Origin: Paludibacter sp.
Lineage (GTDB): Bacteria > Bacteroidota > Bacteroidia > Bacteroidales > Paludibacteraceae
Direction of reading: 5' to 3'
Assembly (NCBI GenBank): GCA_020049335.1
Contig: JAIFKX010000232.1
Coordinates: forward strand, 1-35,422
Length of the DNA: 35,422 nt
The translations under genes were made by a program, and so were the position numbers. Positions 18,387-27,188 of this stretch are shown piece after piece; position 1 is the first letter of the stretch; every line of letters starts with the position of its first letter. The notes beneath the pieces were generated by a model. That model searched no databases. It was not told the origin of the DNA and saw only the letters and a list, made by a program, of their open reading frames with translations.

Positions 18387-19082
18387 ATGTCGAAAAATAA
18401 AAAGATTTTCTTGTTATTATTTCTTGTTATGGTCGGCTTTGGAAAATTAAAAGCCCAAGGCGGTTATCGTGGCGATGATAAATTGTTGCATTTTGGTTTC
18501 TCATTAGGTATTAACACCTTAGATTTTGGTATTACACCAAGCCTTATGGATATTGGTGGAAAAGTCTATCAGGCTGATGTGTCGAGTTTAAAACCCGGGT
18601 TTTCGGTGGGTATTATTAGCGATTTAATGCTTGCAAGCCACTGGAATTTGCGTTTTACGCCTACCATGCACATTGGCGACAGAGAATTGAGTTATACCAA
18701 TAGCTTGCCAAATCCCGATGTAACTTCTTCTATTTTGGTTAGTGCACCTATTTATCTCAAATACAGTGCGGAGCGATATGGTAATTTGCGTCCGTATCTT
18801 ATTGGCGGTGCAGGTGCTTACATCGATTTGGGTAGAGATAATAATTTGGCAATTTTATTAAAACCTTTCGACCCTTTTGTGGAGGTGGGTGTGGGCTGCG
18901 ATATTTATTTTAGCTTTTTCAAGCTAGCTCCTGAGCTCAAATTTGCTCTTGGATTTAATAATATGCTAACGCCCTTAGAAAGCCGCGATACGGGGTCGAT
19001 GAAGGAAGAAAACAAAGTATACACACAGGCGATTTCAAAATTAACGTCAAGGTTAATAACCCTGACGTTTAATTTCGAATAA
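18387..19082 (+). CDS. porT: PorT-like outer-membrane beta-barrel protein (type IX secretion)
   Basis: Signal peptide; GDDKLLHFGFSLGINTLDFGI...LKPGFSVGIISDLML..LRFTPTMHIGDRELSY. Confidence 0.8.
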   Translation: MSKNKKIFLLLFLVMVGFGKLKAQGGYRGDDKLLHFGFSLGINTLDFGITPSLMDIGGKVYQADVSSLKPGFSVGIISDLMLASHWNLRFTPTMHIGDRELSYTNSLPNPDVTSSILVSAPIYLKYSAERYGNLRPYLIGGAGAYIDLGRDNNLAILLKPFDPFVEVGVGCDIYFSFFKLAPELKFALGFNNMLTPLESRDTGSMKEENKVYTQAISKLTSRLITLTFNFE

Positions 19083-19096
19083 AAAACGAATTGCTG

Positions 19097-19375
19097 TTAA
19101 ATACTTTCGATGTCTTTTATAATTTCAGCTAATTTTTGATTCCATGATGTGTAAAGGCTTCGATAATAGGCTTTAACCAATGTTGAATTGCCATTACCAG
19201 CTGGTTTGTTGGCTCGCAAACAAAATTCGCGCGTAGTGCCTACAATTTTCAATACTATAGTTTCGACAGCCGTTTCGTCTATTTTTTTGTTTAACAAGCA
19301 TCGAAAATAGACATCTGTAATGAGCTCGGAGCTAACAAAATGAATGGTTTTCTTAAGTTTTTTGCGACTTGCCAT
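19097..19375 (-). CDS. Conserved hypothetical protein
   Basis: 92 aa intact ORF in a gap with no competing ORF. Confidence 0.6.
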   Translation of the reverse strand: MASRKKLKKTIHFVSSELITDVYFRCLLNKKIDETAVETIVLKIVGTTREFCLRANKPAGNGNSTLVKAYYRSLYTSWNQKLAEIIKDIESI

Positions 19376-19437
19376 ATTAATTATATTTTATGTGTTTTTT
19401 AATTTTTTACAAAGTTAATTTAATAATTCGGAACTAA

Positions 19438-20940
19438 ATGTTTTCATTCGGTATAATAGCATCTTTTTTTAATGATTTAAAAAATTTAAAACAGTTACTG
19501 TCAGCAGTTTTTGTTGGATTATTGCTTTTTAATTTTAGTTCGTGTCAGGACGAATTATTTACAACTGACCCCGAAAACAAAATCGACTTTTCGACCGATA
19601 CGCTTACCTTCGATACTATTTTTACTTCATTGGGCAGTACAACCGAAAAATTTTTAATTTACAACAATAATTATCGCGCTTTGCGCATCGGGCGTATCAG
19701 TTTGGCAAAAGGTACAAGCTCTAAATTTAGGCTAAATGTGGATGGGGCAATTTCGGCAAACAATGTTTTTACCGATTTGGAAATTAGTGCGCGTGACAGT
19801 ATGTATGTTTTTGTAGAAACAACCATTGATACTTCCGACGACAACAATCCGGTTTTGATTGAAGATTCGGTGATTTTCGAATTTAATGGTAACAAGCAAC
19901 AAGTATTGTTAGAAGCTTTCGGACAAAATATGTACTTACTTAAAAATGAGGTCTTAAAAGCAAATACAACCTTCAAAAATGATAAACCTTACCTCATTTA
20001 TGGCGATTTGGTAGTTGATACTGCCAAAACATTAACCCTTCCTGCTGGATGTAGATTGTATTTTCATAATAATTCAAATCTGATAGTTTATGGAAATTTG
20101 AAAACGGAAGGAACATTTAATCAGCCTGTAGAAATGCGTGGCGACCGCTTGGACAAAGTCAAATTTATCGACCCTGTGCCTTATAATTATGTTGCTGGAC
20201 AATGGGGAGGCGTTTATTTGTTATCGCCAAACGGCGTACATAACATTAAAAACACCAACATTACCAGCGCTTATGTTGGCATCTATTCTCCAAATACCGA
20301 TAGAGATAACTTGCCAAACATAACAATTGAAAATTGTCGAATTCACAACTTTGTATATTATGGTATAGTGGCTCAAAATACCAATTTAACAGTAACAAAC
20401 AGTGAGATTTCAAATACTGGTAGTTACACAGTATATCTGAGTGGTGGAAAACATGTATTTATACAATCAACCATTGCCAATTATTATGCAAATAACAGCT
20501 TCGAACCCAGTACGCGCGATAAATATCCTGCAGTGCTAATTATGGGGCTGCAACGAACAGCACCCATGCAAACGGAATTTTCAAATTGCATTGTTTCGGG
20601 TACTATCGAAAACGAATTTGCCATTGCCAGTCGCTTTATAAAGGACTATAAAGGTGAATTTAGAAATTCGTATATCAAACGCACGATAAAATACGAACAA
20701 ACGCAGTTTCAGAATATTCGCTGGTATCAGAATGGCGATACTATTTTCAAACAAGCTCGATTTGATTACGAAAAGAAAAAGTACTTTGATTTTACGCCCG
20801 ATTCTGTATCGCCTGCACGTCAAATTGCTGACCCTTCAGTTGCTTCGCAATACCCGCTCGATTTGAATGGTCGAAACCGTTTTAGCGATGGTTTACCAGA
20901 TGCTGGTTGCTACGAATGGCGACCCTATAATCAATACTAA
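19438..20940 (+). CDS. Putative lipoprotein with right-handed parallel beta-helix
   Basis: Lipobox LFNFSSC; repetitive beta-helix rungs (IKNTNITSAYVGIYSPN, IENCRIHNFVYYGI). Confidence 0.75.
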   Translation: MFSFGIIASFFNDLKNLKQLLSAVFVGLLLFNFSSCQDELFTTDPENKIDFSTDTLTFDTIFTSLGSTTEKFLIYNNNYRALRIGRISLAKGTSSKFRLNVDGAISANNVFTDLEISARDSMYVFVETTIDTSDDNNPVLIEDSVIFEFNGNKQQVLLEAFGQNMYLLKNEVLKANTTFKNDKPYLIYGDLVVDTAKTLTLPAGCRLYFHNNSNLIVYGNLKTEGTFNQPVEMRGDRLDKVKFIDPVPYNYVAGQWGGVYLLSPNGVHNIKNTNITSAYVGIYSPNTDRDNLPNITIENCRIHNFVYYGIVAQNTNLTVTNSEISNTGSYTVYLSGGKHVFIQSTIANYYANNSFEPSTRDKYPAVLIMGLQRTAPMQTEFSNCIVSGTIENEFAIASRFIKDYKGEFRNSYIKRTIKYEQTQFQNIRWYQNGDTIFKQARFDYEKKKYFDFTPDSVSPARQIADPSVASQYPLDLNGRNRFSDGLPDAGCYEWRPYNQY

Positions 20941-21137
20941 CTACGCTACAAGTGTTTTATTATTCAATCTTACTGTATCAAATATAAAAATGATTATCTA
21001 TTTAAACACCTATTAAACAACAATTTAAGTGTTGTATTGATTAAAATTGCAAACTGTATATTTGTTTTTGTGCATTTTTTTGAAATAAAATACTTATTTT
21101 TATGCCTCGTATCTAATCATTTTTATACAAAAAAAAT

Positions 21138-21752
21138 ATGTTGATAATTGGCATTGCGGGAGGAACTGGTTCGGGAAAATCGACTGTTGTACGCAAAATT
21201 CTTGAACGACTACCCGAAGGTGAAGTAGCTATTCTTCCACAAGATTCGTATTACCGCGATAGTAGTCATCTGCCGCTCGAAGAACGGTTAGAAATTAACT
21301 TTGACCATCCGGATTCTATTGAATTTGAGTTGCTTACCAAACATTTAAAGGAACTTCGAAAAGGTAAAACCATTGAGCAGCCCATCTATTCGTATTTAAC
21401 TTGTACACGCGCTAAGGAAACTATTCCTGTAAAACCTTGTCATGTAATTATCGTGGAAGGAATTTTGGTGCTTACCAATACGGAATTGCGAAAGATGATG
21501 GACTTAAAAGTATTTGTAGATGCCGATGCCGACGATAGGTTAATTCGAGTTATCAATCGCGACATTATAGAACGTGGGCGCTCGGTGAATAAAGTAATGG
21601 AACGTTACGAGCAAACAGTAAAGCCCATGCACGTGCAATTTATTGAACCCACAAAGCGCTTTGCCGACATTATCATTCCACAAGGTGGTAATAATCATAT
21701 TGCTATCGAAATTCTCACAAATTATATCGAAAAAAATTTGAAAGAAAAATAA
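21138..21752 (+). CDS. udk: Uridine kinase
   Basis: GIAGGTGSGKSTVVRKI P-loop; NFDHPDSIEFELL; IVEGILVL. Confidence 0.95.
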   Translation: MLIIGIAGGTGSGKSTVVRKILERLPEGEVAILPQDSYYRDSSHLPLEERLEINFDHPDSIEFELLTKHLKELRKGKTIEQPIYSYLTCTRAKETIPVKPCHVIIVEGILVLTNTELRKMMDLKVFVDADADDRLIRVINRDIIERGRSVNKVMERYEQTVKPMHVQFIEPTKRFADIIIPQGGNNHIAIEILTNYIEKNLKEK

Positions 21753-21761
21753 ATCCTCTTT

Positions 21762-21789
21762 GCAAACTATAAACTATAAACTGCAAATG
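21762..21789. repeat. Heptameric tandem repeat (GCAAACT ATAAACT ATAAACT GCAAATG)
   Basis: Four consecutive 7-mers, 9 nt after the udk stop. Confidence 0.75.
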
Positions 21790-21833
21790 GCGTATTTCGA
21801 CATCCCGTGCAACGGGACTATAAACTAAATATT

Positions 21834-22571
21834 ATGACAAACACGGAGCTACAAAAAATTATGTTTCTGGATATTGAAACAGTTCCTCAAACGGCTGAAT
21901 TAAATGAAATGTCGGAAGATTTAGTGCATCTTTGGGAGGATAAATTTCGAATGATACAGAAGCGGATGCCCGAGAAATATACCGACGAAACTACCCCTAA
22001 CGAAGCTTTTTCGAGCAGTGCGGGCATTTATGCCGAATTTGGTAAAATTGTATGTATTTCTGTTGGTTTTATCTATTTCAAAGGTCTCGAAATGTGTTTT
22101 CGTACCAAATCGTTTGCGGGCGACGATGAGAAGAAGATTTTGCAAGATTTTGCTGCTTTAATTCAAAAATTTTGTACTTCGAAGGAGCATACCCTTTGCG
22201 GCCACAATATTAAAGAGTTTGATATACCTTATATTTGTCGACGCATGTTGATAAATGGAATAAAATTACCAGCCATTTTAAATATCTCTGGGAAAAAGCC
22301 TTGGGAAATGAGTTTTATCGACACACTGGAACTTTGGAAATTTGGTGATTATAAGAATTATACGGCTCTAAAATTGTTAACCGCCGTGTTCGGAATACCA
22401 ACGCCAAAAGATGACATCGATGGAAGTCAGGTGGCAAATGTTTACTACCTCGAAAAAAATGTACAGCGAATTGCTACTTATTGCCAGAAAGATGTGGTAG
22501 CTACGGCTCAGGTATTTTTGCATTTACAAGCTCACGAAGGAATAAAAGTTGAGAATATTGAATCGCTATAA
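21834..22571 (+). CDS. Predicted 3'-5' exonuclease, PolB-like RNase H fold
   Basis: MFLDIETVPQ (ExoI DxE), LCGHNIKEFDIPYICRR, YCQKDVVATAQVFL. Confidence 0.85.
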   Translation: MTNTELQKIMFLDIETVPQTAELNEMSEDLVHLWEDKFRMIQKRMPEKYTDETTPNEAFSSSAGIYAEFGKIVCISVGFIYFKGLEMCFRTKSFAGDDEKKILQDFAALIQKFCTSKEHTLCGHNIKEFDIPYICRRMLINGIKLPAILNISGKKPWEMSFIDTLELWKFGDYKNYTALKLLTAVFGIPTPKDDIDGSQVANVYYLEKNVQRIATYCQKDVVATAQVFLHLQAHEGIKVENIESL

Positions 22572-22579
22572 ATCACATT

Positions 22580-23956
22580 ATGTACTTGAAAATTCACAAC
22601 ATTTTTATTTTAATAGCAATTATCGTTTTAGATATATCGTGTTCTGGAAAAATCGATACTGCCGATACCGATCAGGGAGTGGATCTCGAAACTATTCTGA
22701 ATGACGATACTTTACGTATTGGAACTATTGCTGGACCTGTTTCCTATTTTTATTATCGCGACGAAACAATGGGTTTCGACTACGAAATGGCTCAAAATTT
22801 AGCTGATAGCCTAAAATTGACTCTGAAAGTAGTTGAGGCAAGCAGCGAAACCGAATTAACCGAACTACTTGCTAATAGAATTGTTGATATTGCAGCTTAT
22901 AATTTTCATCAAACAAAAGCCCTCAAAAAGCAATTTTATTTTGTACTACCGCTCGATGACAGCTATCAAGTATTGGTGCAACCACTTGATATAAAAACAT
23001 TTAAAAATACTATTGACATTAAAGACATTACTATTACGGTGGCTTCGGGTTCGGCTTATGAACAACGAATAACGCAACTAAACGACGAAACGGGACTAAA
23101 TTTTACAATAGAACATGCAGAAGATTCCCTTACTCAAGAAGATTTAATTGAACAAGTTGCCACTGGAAAAATTGCATATACCGTAGCCGATGTTAAAGTA
23201 GCCCGACTGTATAAAAGTTATTATAAGAAATTAGATGTGCGCCTTCCAATAGGTTTTTCACAGCGAAATGGTTGGTTGGTTCGCAAAGAATCGGCTTATC
23301 TCCGAAAAGCCATTGATGACTGGAGTAAAACTTCTGATAATGAATTACTTGTTTCAAATTTGAATTTTAAATATCTTCGTAATAGCCTATTTTTTACACA
23401 GAAAAAAATTAAAATTCCAAAAGGATCCATTTCCCCATACGACAAGTTGTTTAAAAAATATGCACCAGAGATAAACTGGGATTGGAGGCTATTGGCTGCG
23501 GTGGCATTTCACGAGTCGCGTTTCGATTCTACACAAGTTTCGTGGGCGGGAGCGGCCGGTATTATGCAGCTAATGCCCCGTACTGCTTCTAATTTTGGCT
23601 TAAATCGTAAAAATATTATGAATCCCGAAAAGAATATTGAGGCTGGAGTACAGTATATCAAGAGTTTGAATCTTACATTTTCGAAAATTGAAAATAAACA
23701 GGAGCGAATAAAATTTATTCTTGCTTCGTACAATTCTGGCCCTGCTCACATACTCGATGCTCGGGCATTAGCCGAAAAATACGGTAAAAACAAAAATGTA
23801 TGGTTCGGACATGTAGAAACTTTTTTGTTGAAAAAGTCGGAACCTGAATTTTACAACGACGAAGTGGTTAAATATGGACGTTTCCGTGGACGAATTACAG
23901 TAGATTATGTCGAAAAAACATTAGCAACTTACGAAAAATACAAATCGCGAAAATGA
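22580..23956 (+). CDS. Transporter substrate-binding/transglycosylase fusion (MltF-like lytic murein transglycosylase)
   Basis: N-terminal SBP_bac_3-like domain; SLT domain AAVAFHESRFDSTQVSWAGAAGIMQLMPRTA. Confidence 0.9.
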   Translation: MYLKIHNIFILIAIIVLDISCSGKIDTADTDQGVDLETILNDDTLRIGTIAGPVSYFYYRDETMGFDYEMAQNLADSLKLTLKVVEASSETELTELLANRIVDIAAYNFHQTKALKKQFYFVLPLDDSYQVLVQPLDIKTFKNTIDIKDITITVASGSAYEQRITQLNDETGLNFTIEHAEDSLTQEDLIEQVATGKIAYTVADVKVARLYKSYYKKLDVRLPIGFSQRNGWLVRKESAYLRKAIDDWSKTSDNELLVSNLNFKYLRNSLFFTQKKIKIPKGSISPYDKLFKKYAPEINWDWRLLAAVAFHESRFDSTQVSWAGAAGIMQLMPRTASNFGLNRKNIMNPEKNIEAGVQYIKSLNLTFSKIENKQERIKFILASYNSGPAHILDARALAEKYGKNKNVWFGHVETFLLKKSEPEFYNDEVVKYGRFRGRITVDYVEKTLATYEKYKSRK

Positions 23957-24594
23957 AAACAGCAATTTTACTTGGAGCTACCGGAATGGTAGGAGCCGCA
24001 CTATTAAATCAGTTACTTGCAAACGATGAATACGCTGCCGTGCTTATTTTTGTACGTCGGCCAACACAGCTAAATCACCCGAAATTAACAGAATATGTGG
24101 TTGACTTTGACCAACCATCTCAATGGTCTAAATTGGTGCAAGGCGATGTGCTTTTTTCGTGTTTAGGAACTACTTTGGCTGTGGCTGGCTCAAAAACAAA
24201 TCAATATAAGGTGGATTTTACCTATCAGTACGAAATGGCAAAAATAGCATCAGACAATGGTGTAAAACAGTTGGTTCTGGTGTCGTCGGCTGGTGCAAAA
24301 GCACAATCAAGAAATTTTTATTTGAGCATGAAAGGCAAACTCGATGAGGCTGTACGTATGCTTAACTTCCAATTTTTGAGCATCTTACGACCTGGCCAGC
24401 TCTATGGAAATCGTCAGCAAAAACGTAAGATGGAACAAATAGCCATTCAGCTAATGTTTTTCATAAATCGCTTGGGATTATTACGCAACTATCGCCCTAT
24501 CCATGCCAATGAAGTAGCTCAAGCCATGCAAAAAGTTGCGAAATCTTCAAAATCAAGCGTATATACCCTCAGCGAATTATTTCAGCTCTTGTAG
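23953..24594 (+). CDS. NAD(P)H-binding oxidoreductase, short-chain/HTATIP2-like
   Basis: AILLGATGMVGAALLNQLL Rossmann motif; ATGA overlap with the upstream gene. Confidence 0.85.
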   Translation: MKTAILLGATGMVGAALLNQLLANDEYAAVLIFVRRPTQLNHPKLTEYVVDFDQPSQWSKLVQGDVLFSCLGTTLAVAGSKTNQYKVDFTYQYEMAKIASDNGVKQLVLVSSAGAKAQSRNFYLSMKGKLDEAVRMLNFQFLSILRPGQLYGNRQQKRKMEQIAIQLMFFINRLGLLRNYRPIHANEVAQAMQKVAKSSKSSVYTLSELFQLL

Positions 24595-24669
24595 AGACGA
24601 AGCGCGCTCCGTCTCTTTCTAAAAATCACGCTCCGTCTCTTTTTTTTTTAAAATCGTGCTTCGTCTCTA
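24594..24669. repeat. Triple imperfect repeat of (C/G)(A/T)CGCT(C)CGTCTCT with a palindrome at the left end
   Basis: GAGACGaAGCGCGCTcCGTCTC palindrome at 24594-24615; repeat cores at 24605-24616, 24628-24640, 24655-24667. Confidence 0.7.
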
Positions 24670-24670
24670 T

Positions 24671-25396
24671 TTACAATCTTGCCGCAGCAGCTTTATCTAC
24701 CATAAAATCAACTTTCCCTTTGGGGTTAGCAATATGTGCTGCCGGATAATTTTTAGCATTGGGCTTATTTTCAACAATTTCTTTCAGAATTTTCGATTTG
24801 CTTTCGCCGGTTATCATAAATACAATCTGTTTGGCATTGTTGATTGTATTTCCTGTTAGCGTCAATCTCTTTTGCAATGTGTATGGATTTACTGTGGCAG
24901 CTACCGAAAGTTCCGAATCGAGCAGCGACATATCGTTTGGAAATATAGAAGCGGTATGTCCATCGTTACCCATTCCAAGCAAAATTAGGTCGAAAACAGG
25001 ATAACCACCGCTTGCAGGTAATTCTTTTAACAACAAATTGCTGTATCTTTCGGCTTCATATTCGGGAATTTCTTCGCCACGCATGCGGAATATATTTTCG
25101 CCTTGCACAAGGGTTTTTTGCAAAAAAGCATCGTAAGTCATGCCAAAATTACTTTCACTGTCCGTTGGTTCTACACAGCGCTCATCCACCCAAAACAAAC
25201 GAACTTTTTTCCATTCGATAGATGAACCGTATTCATTTCCAAGCAGTTCGAAAAGCATACGAGGTGTTGTACCTCCCGAAATGGCTATGTTTAAAAAACT
25301 CGAATCTGGTGTTTCTTTGATTTTTTCTTTAATAAGTTCGGCAACAGCATACGAAGCTGCAGTTCCGTTTTCGAAAACCTGAAGATTAATTTGCAT
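24671..25396 (-). CDS. pgl: 6-phosphogluconolactonase
   Basis: NIAISGGTTPRMLFELL; VRLFWVDERCVEPTDSESNFGM; LLGMGNDGHTASIFP. Confidence 0.93.
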   Translation of the reverse strand: MQINLQVFENGTAASYAVAELIKEKIKETPDSSFLNIAISGGTTPRMLFELLGNEYGSSIEWKKVRLFWVDERCVEPTDSESNFGMTYDAFLQKTLVQGENIFRMRGEEIPEYEAERYSNLLLKELPASGGYPVFDLILLGMGNDGHTASIFPNDMSLLDSELSVAATVNPYTLQKRLTLTGNTINNAKQIVFMITGESKSKILKEIVENKPNAKNYPAAHIANPKGKVDFMVDKAAAARL

Positions 25397-25417
25397 AAAA
25401 ATTAGTAGAAATATTAT

Positions 25418-25486
25418 GTGTTTTTATTGTGTTTTTATCGTATCTTTTTATCGTATCTTTTTATTCTGTTCTTTTATTCTGTTTTA
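25418..25486. repeat. Paired short tandem repeats in the zwf-pgl intergenic region
   Basis: TGTGTTTTTAT x2, CGTATCTTTTTAT x2, TCTGTTCTTTTAT + TCTGTTTT. Confidence 0.75.
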
Positions 25487-26991
25487 AATTTGCTAAAAGG
25501 GTTGCGCCATTTCATAAATTTATCATCGTAGAGATTGTTCGATTCTTTTGGTCCCCATGTATTGCAATCGTAATAATAAAGTGGAATTTCAGTGTCGTTT
25601 TTCCAAGCATTCAAAATGGTATCTACAAATTTCCAACTTGCTTTTACGGCATCGGCACGGGCATAAAGTGTCGAATCGCCTATCATACAGTCTAATATAA
25701 GTCGCTCATAAGCTTCTGCAATTTTTTTGTCGGCTAAGTCGGAATAATGAAATGCCATATTTACATTCTGAACTTTAAATCCGGCTCCAGGTATTTTCAT
25801 GCCAAAATCGATAGCAACCCCTGCATCTGGATGGATGCGCAATATAATCATATTGTTGGGCTCGGTTAGGCAAAGCTGCTTGAAGAGTTGATGTGGAGCG
25901 GGTTTTAAGTGTATTACGACCTCTGTTACACGCTCAGGGAGTTGTTTACCCGTACGAATGTAAAATGGAATATCGCCCCAGCGCCAGTTGTCGATAAATA
26001 ATTTTAGCGCCACAAAAGTTTCTGTTTTTGAACTTGGGGCAACACCTTTTTCTTCGCGATAGCTTTTTTGAAGCACACCATCTACTGCACTCGAAATATA
26101 CTGACCTCGTACTACATAATCAGCCACTTTGCCCGAAGGAATAGGACGAAGAGCTTGTAGTACTTTCACGGTTTCGTTACGTATCGAATCCGAATCGAAA
26201 ACGGCTGGCGGCTCCATAGCCACCACAGCCATTACCTGCAAAAGATGATTTTGAATCATATCGCGCAAAGCGCCCGAAGTATCATAATAACCACCACGAT
26301 CTCCTACACCAATTTTTTCGGAAGCGGTAATTTCAACTCTGTCAATATACTTTCTATTCCAAATAGGTTCAAAAAATCCATTCGAAAAGCGTGTAACCAT
26401 TATGTTTTGTACTGTTTCTTTGCCCAAATAATGGTCGATACGATAAATCTGATCTTCGTTAAATCCCTTGTGTAACTTTTTGTCTAAATCGATGGCTGAG
26501 TCGTAACTATATCCAAATGGTTTTTCGACAATAATGCGCTTCCAACCATTTTCTTCGTTGTTAAGTCCAAATTTTACCAAATTTGCTGCTACTACTTCGT
26601 ATAAAAAAGGAGGTATTGAAAAATAGTATACTATATTTTGCTTAATGTTAAGTGTTTGCGCAATATTGTCGATATAGCTTTTTAATGCCCCAAAATCTTC
26701 CTCTGTTTGATTGTTTACTTTTTGGTAAAATACTTTTTGGAGAAAAGCATCCAACTTGTCGCTGTATTCGATGTACGAATTTTTTGCAAAAGTTTTAAGC
26801 GCATCGTTTACATCTGCTCGGTAGGCTATTTCATCTTTTTCCTGACTACCAGCACCAAGTACAATAAATCTTTCGGGCAGAAGGCCGTCGATAAATAACT
26901 GAAAAACAGCAGGAAGTAATTTCCGTTTTGAAAGGTCGCCATTCGAACCAAAAATAACTAATATTTGATCTTCAATATTGTTTTTTTTCAT
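25474..26991 (-). CDS. zwf: Glucose-6-phosphate 1-dehydrogenase
   Basis: IFGSNGDLSKRKLLPAVF; RIDHYLGKETVQNIM; FYIRTGKQLPERVTEVVI. Confidence 0.97.
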   Translation of the reverse strand: MKKNNIEDQILVIFGSNGDLSKRKLLPAVFQLFIDGLLPERFIVLGAGSQEKDEIAYRADVNDALKTFAKNSYIEYSDKLDAFLQKVFYQKVNNQTEEDFGALKSYIDNIAQTLNIKQNIVYYFSIPPFLYEVVAANLVKFGLNNEENGWKRIIVEKPFGYSYDSAIDLDKKLHKGFNEDQIYRIDHYLGKETVQNIMVTRFSNGFFEPIWNRKYIDRVEITASEKIGVGDRGGYYDTSGALRDMIQNHLLQVMAVVAMEPPAVFDSDSIRNETVKVLQALRPIPSGKVADYVVRGQYISSAVDGVLQKSYREEKGVAPSSKTETFVALKLFIDNWRWGDIPFYIRTGKQLPERVTEVVIHLKPAPHQLFKQLCLTEPNNMIILRIHPDAGVAIDFGMKIPGAGFKVQNVNMAFHYSDLADKKIAEAYERLILDCMIGDSTLYARADAVKASWKFVDTILNAWKNDTEIPLYYYDCNTWGPKESNNLYDDKFMKWRNPFSKFKTE

Positions 26992-27091
26992 ACTATCATT
27001 TTTTATCTCTCAAAGTGGAATTACTAAGTAAGTGGAATAAAATAATGTCGCATAATTTTATTTGTTGCAGACCGCAGTTCCCTCTCTTGCC

Positions 27092-27113
27092 CCCCTCTCC
27101 TAAAGGAGAGGGG
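27092..27113. repeat. Palindromic repeat CCCCTCTCC-TAAA-GGAGAGGGG
   Basis: Perfect 9-bp arms. Confidence 0.7.
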
Positions 27114-27165
27114 ATTTAAAATGCTATATTATATTCGTCCTATTACTTAAATGTTTTTCAAAACT

Positions 27166-27188
27166 CTTAATTCTTAATTCTTAATTCT
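27166..27188. repeat. Heptameric tandem repeat (CTTAATT)x3 crossing the stop codon of the MFS gene
   Basis: CTTAATT at 27166-27172, 27173-27179, 27180-27186. Confidence 0.85.

Noticed and set aside
24594-24669. CRISPR-like array
   Set aside because: Only three imperfect short units with A/T-rich gaps; no unique spacers.
24759-25382. ORFs on + strand opposite pgl
   Set aside because: Antisense to a clearly conserved 6-phosphogluconolactonase frame.
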